NCBI GenBank assembly: GCA_964397255.1
Contig: CAYNHQ010000003.1
Coordinates: forward strand, 62,001-126,000
Reading direction: 5' to 3'
Length of the DNA stretch: 64,000 nt
DNA from: CAYNHQ01 sp964397255
GTDB lineage: Bacteria > Bdellovibrionota_G > JALEGL01 > DATDPG01
Part shown: positions 26,140 through 34,540 of the stretch, piece after piece
How the letters are laid out: every line of letters begins with the position of its first letter
Numbering within the stretch: position 1 is the first letter of the stretch
Program-made: the position numbers and the translations under genes
The notes under the pieces: generated by a model
The model's database searches: none
Told to the model about the DNA's origin: nothing
What the model saw: the letters and a program-made list of their open reading frames with translations, nothing else

Positions 26140-26148
26140 CATTCAGTT

Positions 26149-27120
26149 GTGCCCGAAACATTTTTGGTAACAGGCTCCTCCGGTTACATCGGGTCCCATA
26201 TCGCAAAATATTTCAGTCGTGCGGGGCAGAAAGTGGTGGGACTCGATAAAGACCCCACGCCTGTCTACATAAAAAAATATCTTTCCGCATTTCATCATGG
26301 GGACATCAGCGAAGGGAAAGAGGTCACCGAATTCTGTAAAAAGCATTCGGTTATCGGTGTTGTTCATTGCGCGGCTCTAGCGCTTGTGGCGGAGTCGGTC
26401 GAAAAACCAAAATTGTATCGTGATTTTAATGTCACTCGCGCCACCAAACTCGCGGATTCTGTGATCAAAGCGGGTGTTCAAACGTTCTTATTTTCTTCCA
26501 CGGCCGCGGTATACGGGGAACCCCAGCATCTTCCCATGCGTGAAGACCACCCCAAATCGCCCGTCAATCCCTATGGAGAAACTAAACTTGAATTCGAAGG
26601 AAATCTCGCGGAACGGGCGGAAAAAGGTGAATTGCGCGTGGGGATTTTACGTTACTTCAATGCAGCCGGTGCCGACCATCAGGGAGAATTAGGAGAAGTT
26701 CATGACCCGGAGACCCATCTAATTCCAAACGCGATTCTGGCCGCTACAGGAAAAAAGAAAGAATTTGACGTTTTCGGCGACGACTACCCCACACGTGACG
26801 GAACCTGCGAGAGAGACTTTATTCATGTGTGGGATTTGGCGGATGCCCATCTTCGTTTGATGGAACGAATACTCAAGACAGGCGAAGGGGGAACCTACAA
26901 TTTGGGAACGGGCACGGGCTATACGGTGAAAGAAGTTCTGGATGAGATCGATCGGCAATGGACCCAACCTCTCCCCCGCCAGATGAAGCCGCGCCGTCCC
27001 GGCGACCCTGCCATTTTAGTTGCGGACGCCACTCGAGCCCGAAATGAGTTGGGCTGGAATCCAACTTCATCTGACCTTTCCAGCATCGTTTCAACCGCTC
27101 TTGCCTGGCATCAGCGGTAG
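26149..27120 (+). CDS. galE: UDP-glucose 4-epimerase (GalE)
   Basis: 323-residue extended short-chain dehydrogenase that interconverts UDP-glucose and UDP-galactose, supplying sugar for surface glycans. NAD-binding TGSSGYIGSH is at 8-17, followed by HCAALALV, SSTAAVYGEP with the catalytic Ser/Thr, YGETKLEFE with the catalytic Tyr-x3-Lys, RYFNAAGA, and RDGTCERDFIHV. The start is GTG. The last ten bases overlap the opposing flavoprotein gene. Confidence 0.95.
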   Translation: MPETFLVTGSSGYIGSHIAKYFSRAGQKVVGLDKDPTPVYIKKYLSAFHHGDISEGKEVTEFCKKHSVIGVVHCAALALVAESVEKPKLYRDFNVTRATKLADSVIKAGVQTFLFSSTAAVYGEPQHLPMREDHPKSPVNPYGETKLEFEGNLAERAEKGELRVGILRYFNAAGADHQGELGEVHDPETHLIPNAILAATGKKKEFDVFGDDYPTRDGTCERDFIHVWDLADAHLRLMERILKTGEGGTYNLGTGTGYTVKEVLDEIDRQWTQPLPRQMKPRRPGDPAILVADATRARNELGWNPTSSDLSSIVSTALAWHQR

Positions 27121-28505
27121 GGCTTTTTTCGGGGAGCATTGACAACGTGGGGTTCGTAATAGGTCCGCTCTTTTTCGCCCTTGAGAATGGCGCCAACGGC
27201 TTCCCAACCCTGCATGAACGAATGATCTTGGTTGCTCACTTCATATTTCCAGCCGCCAAAGCGGCCTCGAGAATAGACTTTCTTCTCCAATAACTTTTTT
27301 TGAATTTCATTTAAAACTGAATCTCTTCCCAAAAAGGGCGTGGGGTAGCCATGAGCGGCGCGAAAATACCAGGTGGAAATCACATCTTCTTTTCGCTCGA
27401 TCAATTTCGTTTGCAAAAGGCCCTGAATCGTTTCTTCCACAATCTTCGAATGATCTATCGGCTTGTGAACCGACTCCGACGTTTCCGTCATGAGTGACCA
27501 GAAACGAGAAGGATCTGGAACATTCCCAGGGCTATAGTGCGAAAAGACAGTCACGCGATAAAAAGGTGAGGTCGATTCGGGGAAATACATCCAACACTTT
27601 CCCTGAAGTCGCTCGGGGCATGTGCCTTTGAGTCCCACACCCACAATATTCGACGAAGAATAAACCATTTGATTCCCCAGCTTCGTTAGCGCTTGATCCC
27701 CGGTCAGGCGGCAAAACTCATCGATTGGGAGGGAAGAAAGAAGAACATCGTACGAATAAAGATCGCCCTCACTCGTTATTGCTTCCCGCTTCTCCAAATT
27801 GATACGGGTCACGCGCGTCTGAAAATGGAGTCGGGCCGGGAGTATTTTTTTCACCAGCGATCGCCACACCGCTCCCGTCCCCCCTTCTTTGGGAAAACGA
27901 AAGGTGTCGTTCGGTCCCCAACTGACGTCATCTCGATTCAATCGAATATTTTCACGAACGCGGTCCATGTTGGGGACGGAAACACGGTCCCCAAACCAAT
28001 GAAAATCCATTTTTTGAAGTGGCATGGCCCAGACTTTCCGGTTGTAAGGCAAGAGAAAATGTTTGGCGATTCCATCACCGAATGTGGCGTAAATCCACTC
28101 CTCGAAGTTTTGTGGGTGTGCGGTCGCTTGTCCTTTCGCCGCCGCTTCGAGGCCTTGAATACATTCCTCTCGAACGTTCGGATGGAGATAGCGAATATTA
28201 TTTTGAAAAGGATACGGAACGAACGTGTCGTTCATCCAGATATATGAGGCGCGCTCATGCTTCCACCACCCTTTTTTTCCTAGGGCGCGGTTCATGGCTT
28301 GGTCAAATTCATCGTAATGAGAAAACTGAACATGGCCTCCGACATCCCACGTGAATCCCTGATCATCCAGATAAGAGGAAGCCAGGCCCCCTGCATGGTC
28401 TGTGGCTTCGAGGATCAAATAGTCGGAATGCTTCAACTGCTCCATGCGAAGCGCCGCGCCGATCCCCGTCGGCCCGGCCCCCAGAATCAAAATGCTAGCC
28501 GCCAT
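27111..28505 (-). CDS. FAD-dependent amine-oxidase-fold protein (UDP-galactopyranose mutase/protoporphyrinogen oxidase-like)
   Basis: About 464 residues. The dinucleotide-binding ILGAGPTGIGAAL lies at 6-18, then LEATDHAGGLASS, DVGGHVQFSHYD, and FGDGIAKHFLLPYNRKVWAM. The C-terminal FAD-contacting region is GRFGGWKYEVSNQDHSFMQG. The FGDGIAKHFLLPYNRKVW stretch resembles flavoproteins found beside glycosyltransferases and UDP-galactopyranose mutases. The start at 28505 lies within the last codons of the upstream GT2 gene (11-base overlap), so the pair is coupled. A sugar-nucleotide or lipid-sugar role is inferred from context; galE is directly opposite. Confidence 0.8.
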   Translation of the reverse strand: MAASILILGAGPTGIGAALRMEQLKHSDYLILEATDHAGGLASSYLDDQGFTWDVGGHVQFSHYDEFDQAMNRALGKKGWWKHERASYIWMNDTFVPYPFQNNIRYLHPNVREECIQGLEAAAKGQATAHPQNFEEWIYATFGDGIAKHFLLPYNRKVWAMPLQKMDFHWFGDRVSVPNMDRVRENIRLNRDDVSWGPNDTFRFPKEGGTGAVWRSLVKKILPARLHFQTRVTRINLEKREAITSEGDLYSYDVLLSSLPIDEFCRLTGDQALTKLGNQMVYSSSNIVGVGLKGTCPERLQGKCWMYFPESTSPFYRVTVFSHYSPGNVPDPSRFWSLMTETSESVHKPIDHSKIVEETIQGLLQTKLIERKEDVISTWYFRAAHGYPTPFLGRDSVLNEIQKKLLEKKVYSRGRFGGWKYEVSNQDHSFMQGWEAVGAILKGEKERTYYEPHVVNAPRKKPYR

Positions 28506-29199
28506 GGGCGAGTTTCTTGTCAAAAGCAAGGAGTTGAAAAAAGGATTTTATACAGGCCCGCGAAAGCCGCAGGGGATGAAGCACGGTTTTGCCCGTTCGT
28601 CTCGGGAGATGTTGTACGGGTACTTCTTTGAATGAAACGCCTTTTCGTTCTGCGCCTAGAGCCAAGAGAATCGACGGTGCAAAAGTATCGTCGGGAATTA
28701 GAGGAAGAAGTTTTTGAAGTAAATCGCGGCGGATCAATTTATAAGGAATGTTTGAATCGCGGACAGGAACACCCAAAAGAATATTCACGATAAATCGAAG
28801 GATGTTCGTAATCACCAAGCGGTGCCAGGGGTCGTTTCGATTCTTACGATATCCGATGACGTACGAAGTTCCCGCACGCAGCTTCCATAGGGACCAAAAG
28901 TCAGATGGCACAAATTGATTGTCGCTGTCGGTGTGAAACACCCAGTCACCCATCGCCTGACGATAACCGTGGAGGAGCGCGGGTCCATGGCCACGGTTTT
29001 CTTGATGCACCACATCGAGCTGCGAGTAGCGTGATTTAAGGGACTCGAGAATTTCACCCGTTCGATCTTTTGAGCCATCGTTGATAAGGATGAGGCGGAA
29101 ATCAGGGATTTGTGACGAAATTTCCTTCACCCAAGAAATTACAACTTCTTCGATACAACCTTCTTCGTTGTAACAGGGAATGACAATCGATAGCTGCAT
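28495..29199 (-). CDS. Glycosyltransferase family 2 (dolichyl-phosphate-mannose synthase-like)
   Basis: 234 residues. LSIVIPCYNEEGCIEEVV begins the GT-A fold. NDGSKDRTGEIL and the metal-binding DSD (D91-D93, in HTDSDNQF) follow, then VGxR-like VIGYRKNRNDP and PRRTGKT. The C-terminus is short, so no large membrane domain is fused. It probably transfers a sugar from a nucleotide donor to a polyprenyl or surface acceptor. It is coupled to the downstream flavoprotein. Confidence 0.92.
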   Translation of the reverse strand: MQLSIVIPCYNEEGCIEEVVISWVKEISSQIPDFRLILINDGSKDRTGEILESLKSRYSQLDVVHQENRGHGPALLHGYRQAMGDWVFHTDSDNQFVPSDFWSLWKLRAGTSYVIGYRKNRNDPWHRLVITNILRFIVNILLGVPVRDSNIPYKLIRRDLLQKLLPLIPDDTFAPSILLALGAERKGVSFKEVPVQHLPRRTGKTVLHPLRLSRACIKSFFQLLAFDKKLAHGG

Positions 29200-29247
29200 T
29201 TTTCCATTTTACCGGGGTTGTTTCTCATTGCGAATTTGTCGGTCGAA

Positions 29248-30837
29248 TTACTTAGAGGCCGCCTGCTTGGGCAGCGAACCGGGGGCCAAGAGATTTTCCT
29301 TCCACCAAAGAGAAATGGCCCGTGCGCCGTCGCCGTCTTCCAGAGTCATTGTAATTTCCGGCGACATTCTCCCTGATTTCCACTCTAGATACATAGCACG
29401 AGGAACACGGGAACTGATGCGCCGATAAAGAATCTCGAGCAATGTGGTAGCTACTTTTTCATACGGGCTTGTCGCGAGCTTTCTGGTTTCTTCTAGTGCC
29501 TCATCAAATAACACGGGTCGCCGATTTAAGCGCGTAGGATCCTGAAAGGCATCGAGCCGATCCGCCTGTTTTTGAAGCGCCAATCCCTTCAATTCCGCTT
29601 TTGAGAGAGAGAGACGAACCGCATCCTCGGGGAAAGTCGACTGATGATGGAGAGTTCCATCGCGATGTTTCTGGATTCCCGCACGTTCCGAGTCCGACAT
29701 ATCTTGCCAATTTTTATTCGTGGAAATCGCTTGAAGGATTTCCGCATTTCCTTTCCCCGCAGAGATGGTGGCCAAATCATAATGCCTCGACTCCTCACCG
29801 ATTGCCCACATCGTTCGACTGACTCGCATTTCATGTTCACCTGTGGCTTCGAGCGTTCGACGAAGCTTCGTATTTCCTTCTGGATACGCATAAAAGTCAC
29901 CGTTTATTTTTACGATTCCAAGTCGAGATTCGGGTGCAAAGGTTTCATGGTTGAGAGGAAATCGATTGTCCGGCTTTGCCATTTCTTTCCATTGACCATT
30001 TTCAAGGTAACGGTAACCATCTTCGATCAATGGCACCCTTTGGAGGCTCGCTTCATGAGTCTCCGGAGCTCCTTGAAGCGCCCTTCCCCTTCTTGAAACG
30101 CCGACAAAACAACCTGCGAGATCAACAGCCAACTGAAGTGCCGGAACACCATATATGACGCTCTTTTCGAATGTCGACGCGCCGTCCAGTTGATGTTCCG
30201 CCGCGTAGATCTGCTTTGCGTATTCGGCATATTCCTCCGTTGCCTCATGAATGAATCCACCGATGTCATTTTTAAAGACATGTTGTGCAACGGCATGGCG
30301 AAGTTCGACTACGGGCGATCCAGACCAGTCTCGTAAAGGTAACCCGAGATCCTGAATTTTGGACGTGACGACAAATTTTCGCAGTCGATCAGGCGTCGCA
30401 TTCAGCACCTCCTGGAAATCATAATGAAGTCCATCGTAAAGCCAGAAGGAGGCTTGGTTTGATATAAGCTTCCCTAGAATTCGGCGGGGCCGTTTCCATC
30501 GCTCAATTTCCGATTGAGCCTCGTCGGCACTGAACCATTCTCGCGGAAATACTTGGATCAGCGATGCGAAAAGTTCGAGCTTTGTATTCTCAATAACCTC
30601 CGGATGCAGAGGCGTCCCGTCTGAAGCCATCGGCGCGACAAATACACTATCGATCGCTTCAAAGACTTCGGAGCCAATTTCCAATTGGCGCTGGGGTTGA
30701 AGTCGATGGAAGAGATTGCTGGCACCCCAAGCAAGGTATGTATCTTCGGAAAAAGTAGAGGCAATAGAAGAGGATATCCCCCCCCAAACGAAAGAAGACA
30801 CAAATAGCCCAACGATTTGAGCGCCCCCCCTACGCAC
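29248..30837 (-). CDS. Hypothetical exported protein with poly-G tracts near its start
   Basis: About 529 residues; no domain recognised. The N-terminal hydrophobic run (IVGLFVSSFVWGGISSSIAS) looks like a signal peptide. Most of the rest is polar and helical, with Trp/Tyr-rich stretches (SFWLYDGLHYDF). The start is uncertain: GTG at 30837 has a G-run five bases upstream, while GTG at 30843 directly abuts it. C-runs on the plus strand at 30778-30785 (C8), 30824-30830 (C7) and 30843-30848 (C6) fall on the signal peptide and ribosome site. A slip in any of them would shift the frame or alter initiation. Confidence 0.65.
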   Translation of the reverse strand: MRRGGAQIVGLFVSSFVWGGISSSIASTFSEDTYLAWGASNLFHRLQPQRQLEIGSEVFEAIDSVFVAPMASDGTPLHPEVIENTKLELFASLIQVFPREWFSADEAQSEIERWKRPRRILGKLISNQASFWLYDGLHYDFQEVLNATPDRLRKFVVTSKIQDLGLPLRDWSGSPVVELRHAVAQHVFKNDIGGFIHEATEEYAEYAKQIYAAEHQLDGASTFEKSVIYGVPALQLAVDLAGCFVGVSRRGRALQGAPETHEASLQRVPLIEDGYRYLENGQWKEMAKPDNRFPLNHETFAPESRLGIVKINGDFYAYPEGNTKLRRTLEATGEHEMRVSRTMWAIGEESRHYDLATISAGKGNAEILQAISTNKNWQDMSDSERAGIQKHRDGTLHHQSTFPEDAVRLSLSKAELKGLALQKQADRLDAFQDPTRLNRRPVLFDEALEETRKLATSPYEKVATTLLEILYRRISSRVPRAMYLEWKSGRMSPEITMTLEDGDGARAISLWWKENLLAPGSLPKQAASK

Positions 30838-30843
30838 GCTCAC

Positions 30844-31071
30844 CCCCCTACGATTGAACTACGAGGGGAAGCTTTCCAAAATAGGTCACGAAACGCAACG
30901 AAATTCTGTTAAATTAGAAAATTAGTTTTCTTATGGAAACCAAGAAAACATTTCCGGAAACAGTAGTTTACGATTGAGCAGATTTTCTCCATTTAAACTA
31001 AATAACTATCTAATATTACATATAAATAATAGCGTAATCTCGGGCATAATAATTGCGTACTTCATATACAA
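30844..31071. promoter_or_regulatory. AT-rich intergenic region with inverted repeats
   Basis: No gene. This divergent spacer is visibly richer in A and T than its flanks. It holds an 8-bp inverted repeat GTTTTCTT/AAGAAAAC (30925-30932 and 30942-30949), a perfect 10-bp palindrome TTTCCGGAAA (30951-30960), and several T/A-rich -10-like hexamers before the PilZ gene. It probably contains promoters for both flanking genes. No start site can be fixed. Confidence 0.4.
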
Positions 31072-31884
31072 ATGCCTCTGGAGCAACCACGCCTGCACGA
31101 AAGAAACAAGCGCAAAGCCGCACGGGTAGCCATTGACGATAGCCTCGTTTTTCACACGAAAAATCAGCACAACAGTGGAGGTTTTCTCTGCAATGTAAGT
31201 GAGGGAGGCCTTTTTTTCGTTTCCGATCAGGATATCGCGGCTAATTCCGAGGTGGTGTTCTACGTGCCGATCAAGATGGGGAGAAAGAAACGACTTTGCT
31301 TAGTGACAGGGAATGTCGTTCGCCGAAGTGCCATGAATGCGAGTCAATTTGGATACGGGGTCCAATTTCAAGACAAATTGGAGTCCAATGCCAGGGCGTT
31401 GATTCATGATTATGTCGTTTACAAGACAACGGGCTTCCTCCCCGACCGCACCACGCCTGGCAAGGCCATCGGGGCACAAGTTACCGACAAAATCCAAGTT
31501 CGGGCGTTTGCGGCCCCGAAAAAGAAACCCATAGTAAAAACTTCGCTTTGGCGTCGACTTCTGATGGCGATGGGCCTGGCCACGATTTTCGCTATTTCAT
31601 TTTTTGCCATTCGCAGTATTTTCTTCAATACTTCAATTTCAAATTACGTTCCCATTGTCTCTTCCGAGGTCAATGGAGAAACACTGCACGCGAAAATTGA
31701 CATGCATTGGCTCGCGACGACACCCCTGGCCGTTCGTCAAGAGAATTTGAGACGTCTCTATCATTTTCTGCGTACGCAGGGGATTCACAGCGCTCTGTTC
31801 ACGAATTCAGATGGGACAAAAGTGGCCGCGCTACTGCAAGACATCAATGCACCCGAGTCCCCTCGCATTGATCTTCGTCAATAA
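31072..31884 (+). CDS. PilZ domain protein with membrane helix
   Basis: 270 residues. The PilZ c-di-GMP-binding signature is present: an Arg-rich N-terminal segment (RNKRKAARVAI, with the R-x3-R pattern) and NVSEGGLFF (the N/D-x-S-x-x-G motif). The domain ends near residue 125. A basic linker, a transmembrane helix (RRLLMAMGLATIFAISFFAI, about 163-182) and an 85-residue extracytoplasmic tail follow. It may relay c-di-GMP levels to a membrane or envelope process. It precedes panD by 35 bases. Confidence 0.9.
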   Translation: MPLEQPRLHERNKRKAARVAIDDSLVFHTKNQHNSGGFLCNVSEGGLFFVSDQDIAANSEVVFYVPIKMGRKKRLCLVTGNVVRRSAMNASQFGYGVQFQDKLESNARALIHDYVVYKTTGFLPDRTTPGKAIGAQVTDKIQVRAFAAPKKKPIVKTSLWRRLLMAMGLATIFAISFFAIRSIFFNTSISNYVPIVSSEVNGETLHAKIDMHWLATTPLAVRQENLRRLYHFLRTQGIHSALFTNSDGTKVAALLQDINAPESPRIDLRQ

Positions 31885-31919
31885 CGTGCAACTTTAAGTT
31901 TGTGTGCTAAAACTCCTGT

Positions 31920-32276
31920 ATGTTCGTGGCGATGCTCAAAGGGAAGATTCACGGTGCGCGGGTGACTGCGGCCGATCTTGACTACGAGGGCAGTATTCTG
32001 ATCGACGCTTCCTTGATGGAAGGGGCCGGCATTATCGCTCATGAAAAGGTCTCCGTTTGGAACCGAACCAACGCCCAGCGTTTTGAGACTTATGCGATTC
32101 CAGCTCCTCCTGACTCTAGAACAGTGATGGTCAATGGAGCCGCTGCCCACTTGGTCCGCCCGGGAGACGAACTGATCATCGCCGCCTTTTGTCATCTGGA
32201 TGCGAAGGAGGCCACCGCATTTTCGCCCCGAGTCGTTCTCGTTGACGAGAAGAATCAGGGCCGGTTAAAAGAGTAA
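31920..32276 (+). CDS. panD: Aspartate 1-decarboxylase (PanD)
   Basis: 118-residue proenzyme that decarboxylates L-aspartate to beta-alanine for pantothenate and CoA. Self-cleavage occurs between Gly24 and Ser25 in DYEGSILID to form the pyruvoyl cofactor. VWNRTNAQRFETYAI and VNGAAAHLVRPGDELIIA are highly conserved. Other pantothenate genes are not in the window. The TAA stop is directly followed by the ATG of the EutL-like gene. Confidence 0.97.
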   Translation: MFVAMLKGKIHGARVTAADLDYEGSILIDASLMEGAGIIAHEKVSVWNRTNAQRFETYAIPAPPDSRTVMVNGAAAHLVRPGDELIIAAFCHLDAKEATAFSPRVVLVDEKNQGRLKE

Positions 32277-32972
32277 ATGTCGTACGCTGGAACTTCGCCG
32301 CTCGCACCGCGGGCACTCTCCGCGCGGTTGCTTCCAGCTCCTCATTCGCTTCTACTCGCTTCTTTAGGAACCAAACCTAAAGAAGGAACGTCGTACGGGT
32401 TAGTGACCTGTGATCGGGATCCTCCCCTCCGTGTGGCCCTCGATGAAGCAACCAAAGCTTCTCCGGTTACGGTGTTAATGGTTCGCGCGTATTATGGGGG
32501 AGTTCCGGGCGCTCCGGACCCTCTTTCCGGAGAAGTCATGGGAATATTGGTTGGCTCCGATGACGAAATCGTCCGAGAAGGCCTAAAAAGTGCCATTCGA
32601 GCACTTTCCGACTCAGCTCATTTTTATCTCACCGATCGAGGAGCACGGCGTCTCCCGTTTTTTGCCCACGTGATTCCGAGTTTAGGAAATTATCTTTCAA
32701 AAGAGGCCGGACTTCGGCCGACCGAGACGATGGCTTATTTGATGTCCTCCCCCCTGGAGTCCATTTTTGCTCTCGATGCCGCTCTAAAGGCGGCCGACGT
32801 AAAATTGGTGAAGCATTTTTCGGAGCCCACCCCAACCAATTTAGGGGGAGCATTCCTCACTGGACCCTTGGAGGAATGTCAGGCGGCGGCAGAAGCATTC
32901 GCCTCCGCCATTGTCTCCATAGCTGAGCGCCCTCTCGATCGATTTGAAACCGGTTATGTCCGATCGAAATAA
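32277..32972 (+). CDS. EutL-like tandem BMC-domain shell protein (orphan)
   Basis: 231 residues resembling EutL, the trimeric (BMC-T) shell protein of ethanolamine microcompartments, along its length. GLVTCDRDPPLRVALDEATK, MVRAYYGGVPGAPDPLSGEV, AHVIPSLGNYLSKEAGL, AYLMSSPLESIFALDAALKA and FLTGPLEECQAAAEAF all follow the EutL order and spacing. The N-terminal leader of about 35 residues also fits. EutL forms pores in the shell facets. No other microcompartment gene, enzyme or encapsulation tag is in the window. It abuts panD and overlaps ttcA by 17 bases, so it is expressed with housekeeping genes. Family call is strong; function here is unknown. Confidence 0.85.
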   Translation: MSYAGTSPLAPRALSARLLPAPHSLLLASLGTKPKEGTSYGLVTCDRDPPLRVALDEATKASPVTVLMVRAYYGGVPGAPDPLSGEVMGILVGSDDEIVREGLKSAIRALSDSAHFYLTDRGARRLPFFAHVIPSLGNYLSKEAGLRPTETMAYLMSSPLESIFALDAALKAADVKLVKHFSEPTPTNLGGAFLTGPLEECQAAAEAFASAIVSIAERPLDRFETGYVRSK

Positions 32973-33783
32973 AATTCTTCGAGCACTTCGAAAACATTTT
33001 TCGGAGGCGCTGGTGGATCATCGAATGCTTGATCCCAACGATCACATTTTGGTCGGTCTCTCCGGAGGAAAGGATTCCTGGGCGTTGCTCCATCTCCTGG
33101 CGGAACTTCGGCCTCGCGCCCCCTTTTCCTATCGCATTTCCGCCGTAACCATTGATGGCGGCTTGGTTGGATTGGATGCTTCTTTATTGGAAAGGCGCTG
33201 CAAGGCCCTTGAGATTCCCTTCGAAGTGGTCCGACAAAATATATTCGAAACCGTGGCCGAGAAAAAAGATGAGGGTTCTACGTTTTGCAGTATGTGTGCA
33301 AAACTCCGCAGAGGCGCGCTTTACACGCATGCACGAAATATCGGCGCAACCAAAATCGCCCTGGGTCATCATTTGGATGACGCCGTTGAAACCCTTCTGC
33401 TCAACCTCTTTTACGGCGGTCGAACGGCGGCAATGCCTCCGGTTTTAATTTCAAACGCCGGTCATGTCCCCATTCTTCGTCCGCTCATCTATTGCGATGA
33501 GGCCAGCCTGGCGGCGTATGCAAAAGTAGAGGAGTTTCCTGTGGTCGGTTGCGCCTGTCCTGTCTGCCCCACTCATCCCGAACATGAATATAGCGATCTC
33601 AAGCGACACGAAATGAAAAAATGGCTCTCGAAACTTTCATTGGAAATTCCAGATTTGCGAAACAACGTTCGAGCTGCGCTTCGAAAGCTTGAACCCGATC
33701 GTTTTTTTGATGTTCGTTTCAGCGGCAAAGGGGAAAATTCTTTGAAACCTGATCTATTTCAGATAGATAAATCTACACCATGA
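32956..33783 (+). CDS. ttcA: tRNA 2-thiocytidine biosynthesis protein TtcA
   Basis: 275-residue ATPase that thiolates cytidine 32 of certain tRNAs using an oxygen-sensitive [4Fe-4S] cluster. The PP-loop SGGKDS is at 36-41. TFCSMCAKLRRGALY supplies the two-cysteine motif, GHHLDDAVETLLLNLFYGG the core, and CACPVC the third cluster cysteine region. I chose the ATG at 32956; it lies inside the end of the EutL-like frame. The stop overlaps the start of coxB (ATGA). Confidence 0.94.
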   Translation: MSDRNKILRALRKHFSEALVDHRMLDPNDHILVGLSGGKDSWALLHLLAELRPRAPFSYRISAVTIDGGLVGLDASLLERRCKALEIPFEVVRQNIFETVAEKKDEGSTFCSMCAKLRRGALYTHARNIGATKIALGHHLDDAVETLLLNLFYGGRTAAMPPVLISNAGHVPILRPLIYCDEASLAAYAKVEEFPVVGCACPVCPTHPEHEYSDLKRHEMKKWLSKLSLEIPDLRNNVRAALRKLEPDRFFDVRFSGKGENSLKPDLFQIDKSTP

Positions 33784-34535
33784 ATCCCTCTTCTTACTAC
33801 GGGAATACTCTTCCCATCGACATCTCTACCCACGGAAAGCTGATCGACCAACTCTTCTGGCTGATGCACGGGTTTATGGCGGTGCTCTTTGTTTTTTGGT
33901 TTGGTTATTTCGTTTATACCGTCTATCGGTTCCGCCAGCGGCCGGGGCACAGAGCCAACTACGCGCCGAAATATACGAAGGCTTCCACTTGGCTGGAGGT
34001 CGGAATCGCTCTGTTCGAAGCGGCGGTGTTGGTCGTTCTCGCGATGCCGGCCTGGAAATTTGCGAAGGCCTCGATTCCCACCGGCAAAGATCGTTTTGAA
34101 GTTCATGTGGTCGCCGAACAATTTGCGTGGAACATTCATTATCCGGGGGAAGACGGGGTTTTTGGAAAAACCGATCCCAAATTGATCACAACCGACAACC
34201 CGATCGGCCTTGATCCGAGTGACCCCGCTTCGAAAGACGACATTACGACGATCAATCAGTTGCATGTGCCAGTGAATCGGCCCGTAGTCGCTCTTGTTCG
34301 ATCGAAAGATGTCATCCACAACTTCTACCTGCCGGTCGTTCGAGTAAAGCAGGACGTAGTTCCCGGAATGACATTTCCGGTCTGGTTTCAAGCCACGCAG
34401 ACGGGCGATTTTGAAATCGCCTGCGCCCAGCTTTGTGGATTAGGCCATTACCGAATGAAGGGCTATTTCGTCGTCCAAAAAGAGGATGAGTTGAAAGCCT
34501 GGCTAAAAGAACAAAAAGCTTCGAGCGGGGAGTAA
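33780..34535 (+). CDS. coxB: Cytochrome c oxidase subunit II
   Basis: 251-residue subunit that receives electrons from cytochrome c through the CuA centre. Two transmembrane helices (about 25-45 and 75-95) are followed by a periplasmic cupredoxin domain. CuA ligands are VIHNFYLPV and CAQLCGLGHYRM (C-x3-C-x3-H-x2-M), with the Glu replaced by Gln-Leu in between. No fused cytochrome c domain. First gene of the oxidase operon, coupled to ttcA. Confidence 0.96.
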   Translation: MNPSSYYGNTLPIDISTHGKLIDQLFWLMHGFMAVLFVFWFGYFVYTVYRFRQRPGHRANYAPKYTKASTWLEVGIALFEAAVLVVLAMPAWKFAKASIPTGKDRFEVHVVAEQFAWNIHYPGEDGVFGKTDPKLITTDNPIGLDPSDPASKDDITTINQLHVPVNRPVVALVRSKDVIHNFYLPVVRVKQDVVPGMTFPVWFQATQTGDFEIACAQLCGLGHYRMKGYFVVQKEDELKAWLKEQKASSGE

Positions 34536-34540
34536 ATCCA

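Noticed and set aside
32277..32972. Carboxysome-type or single-domain BMC protein
   Set aside because: The motif order and length match the tandem EutL form, not CcmK/PduA-type single domains.
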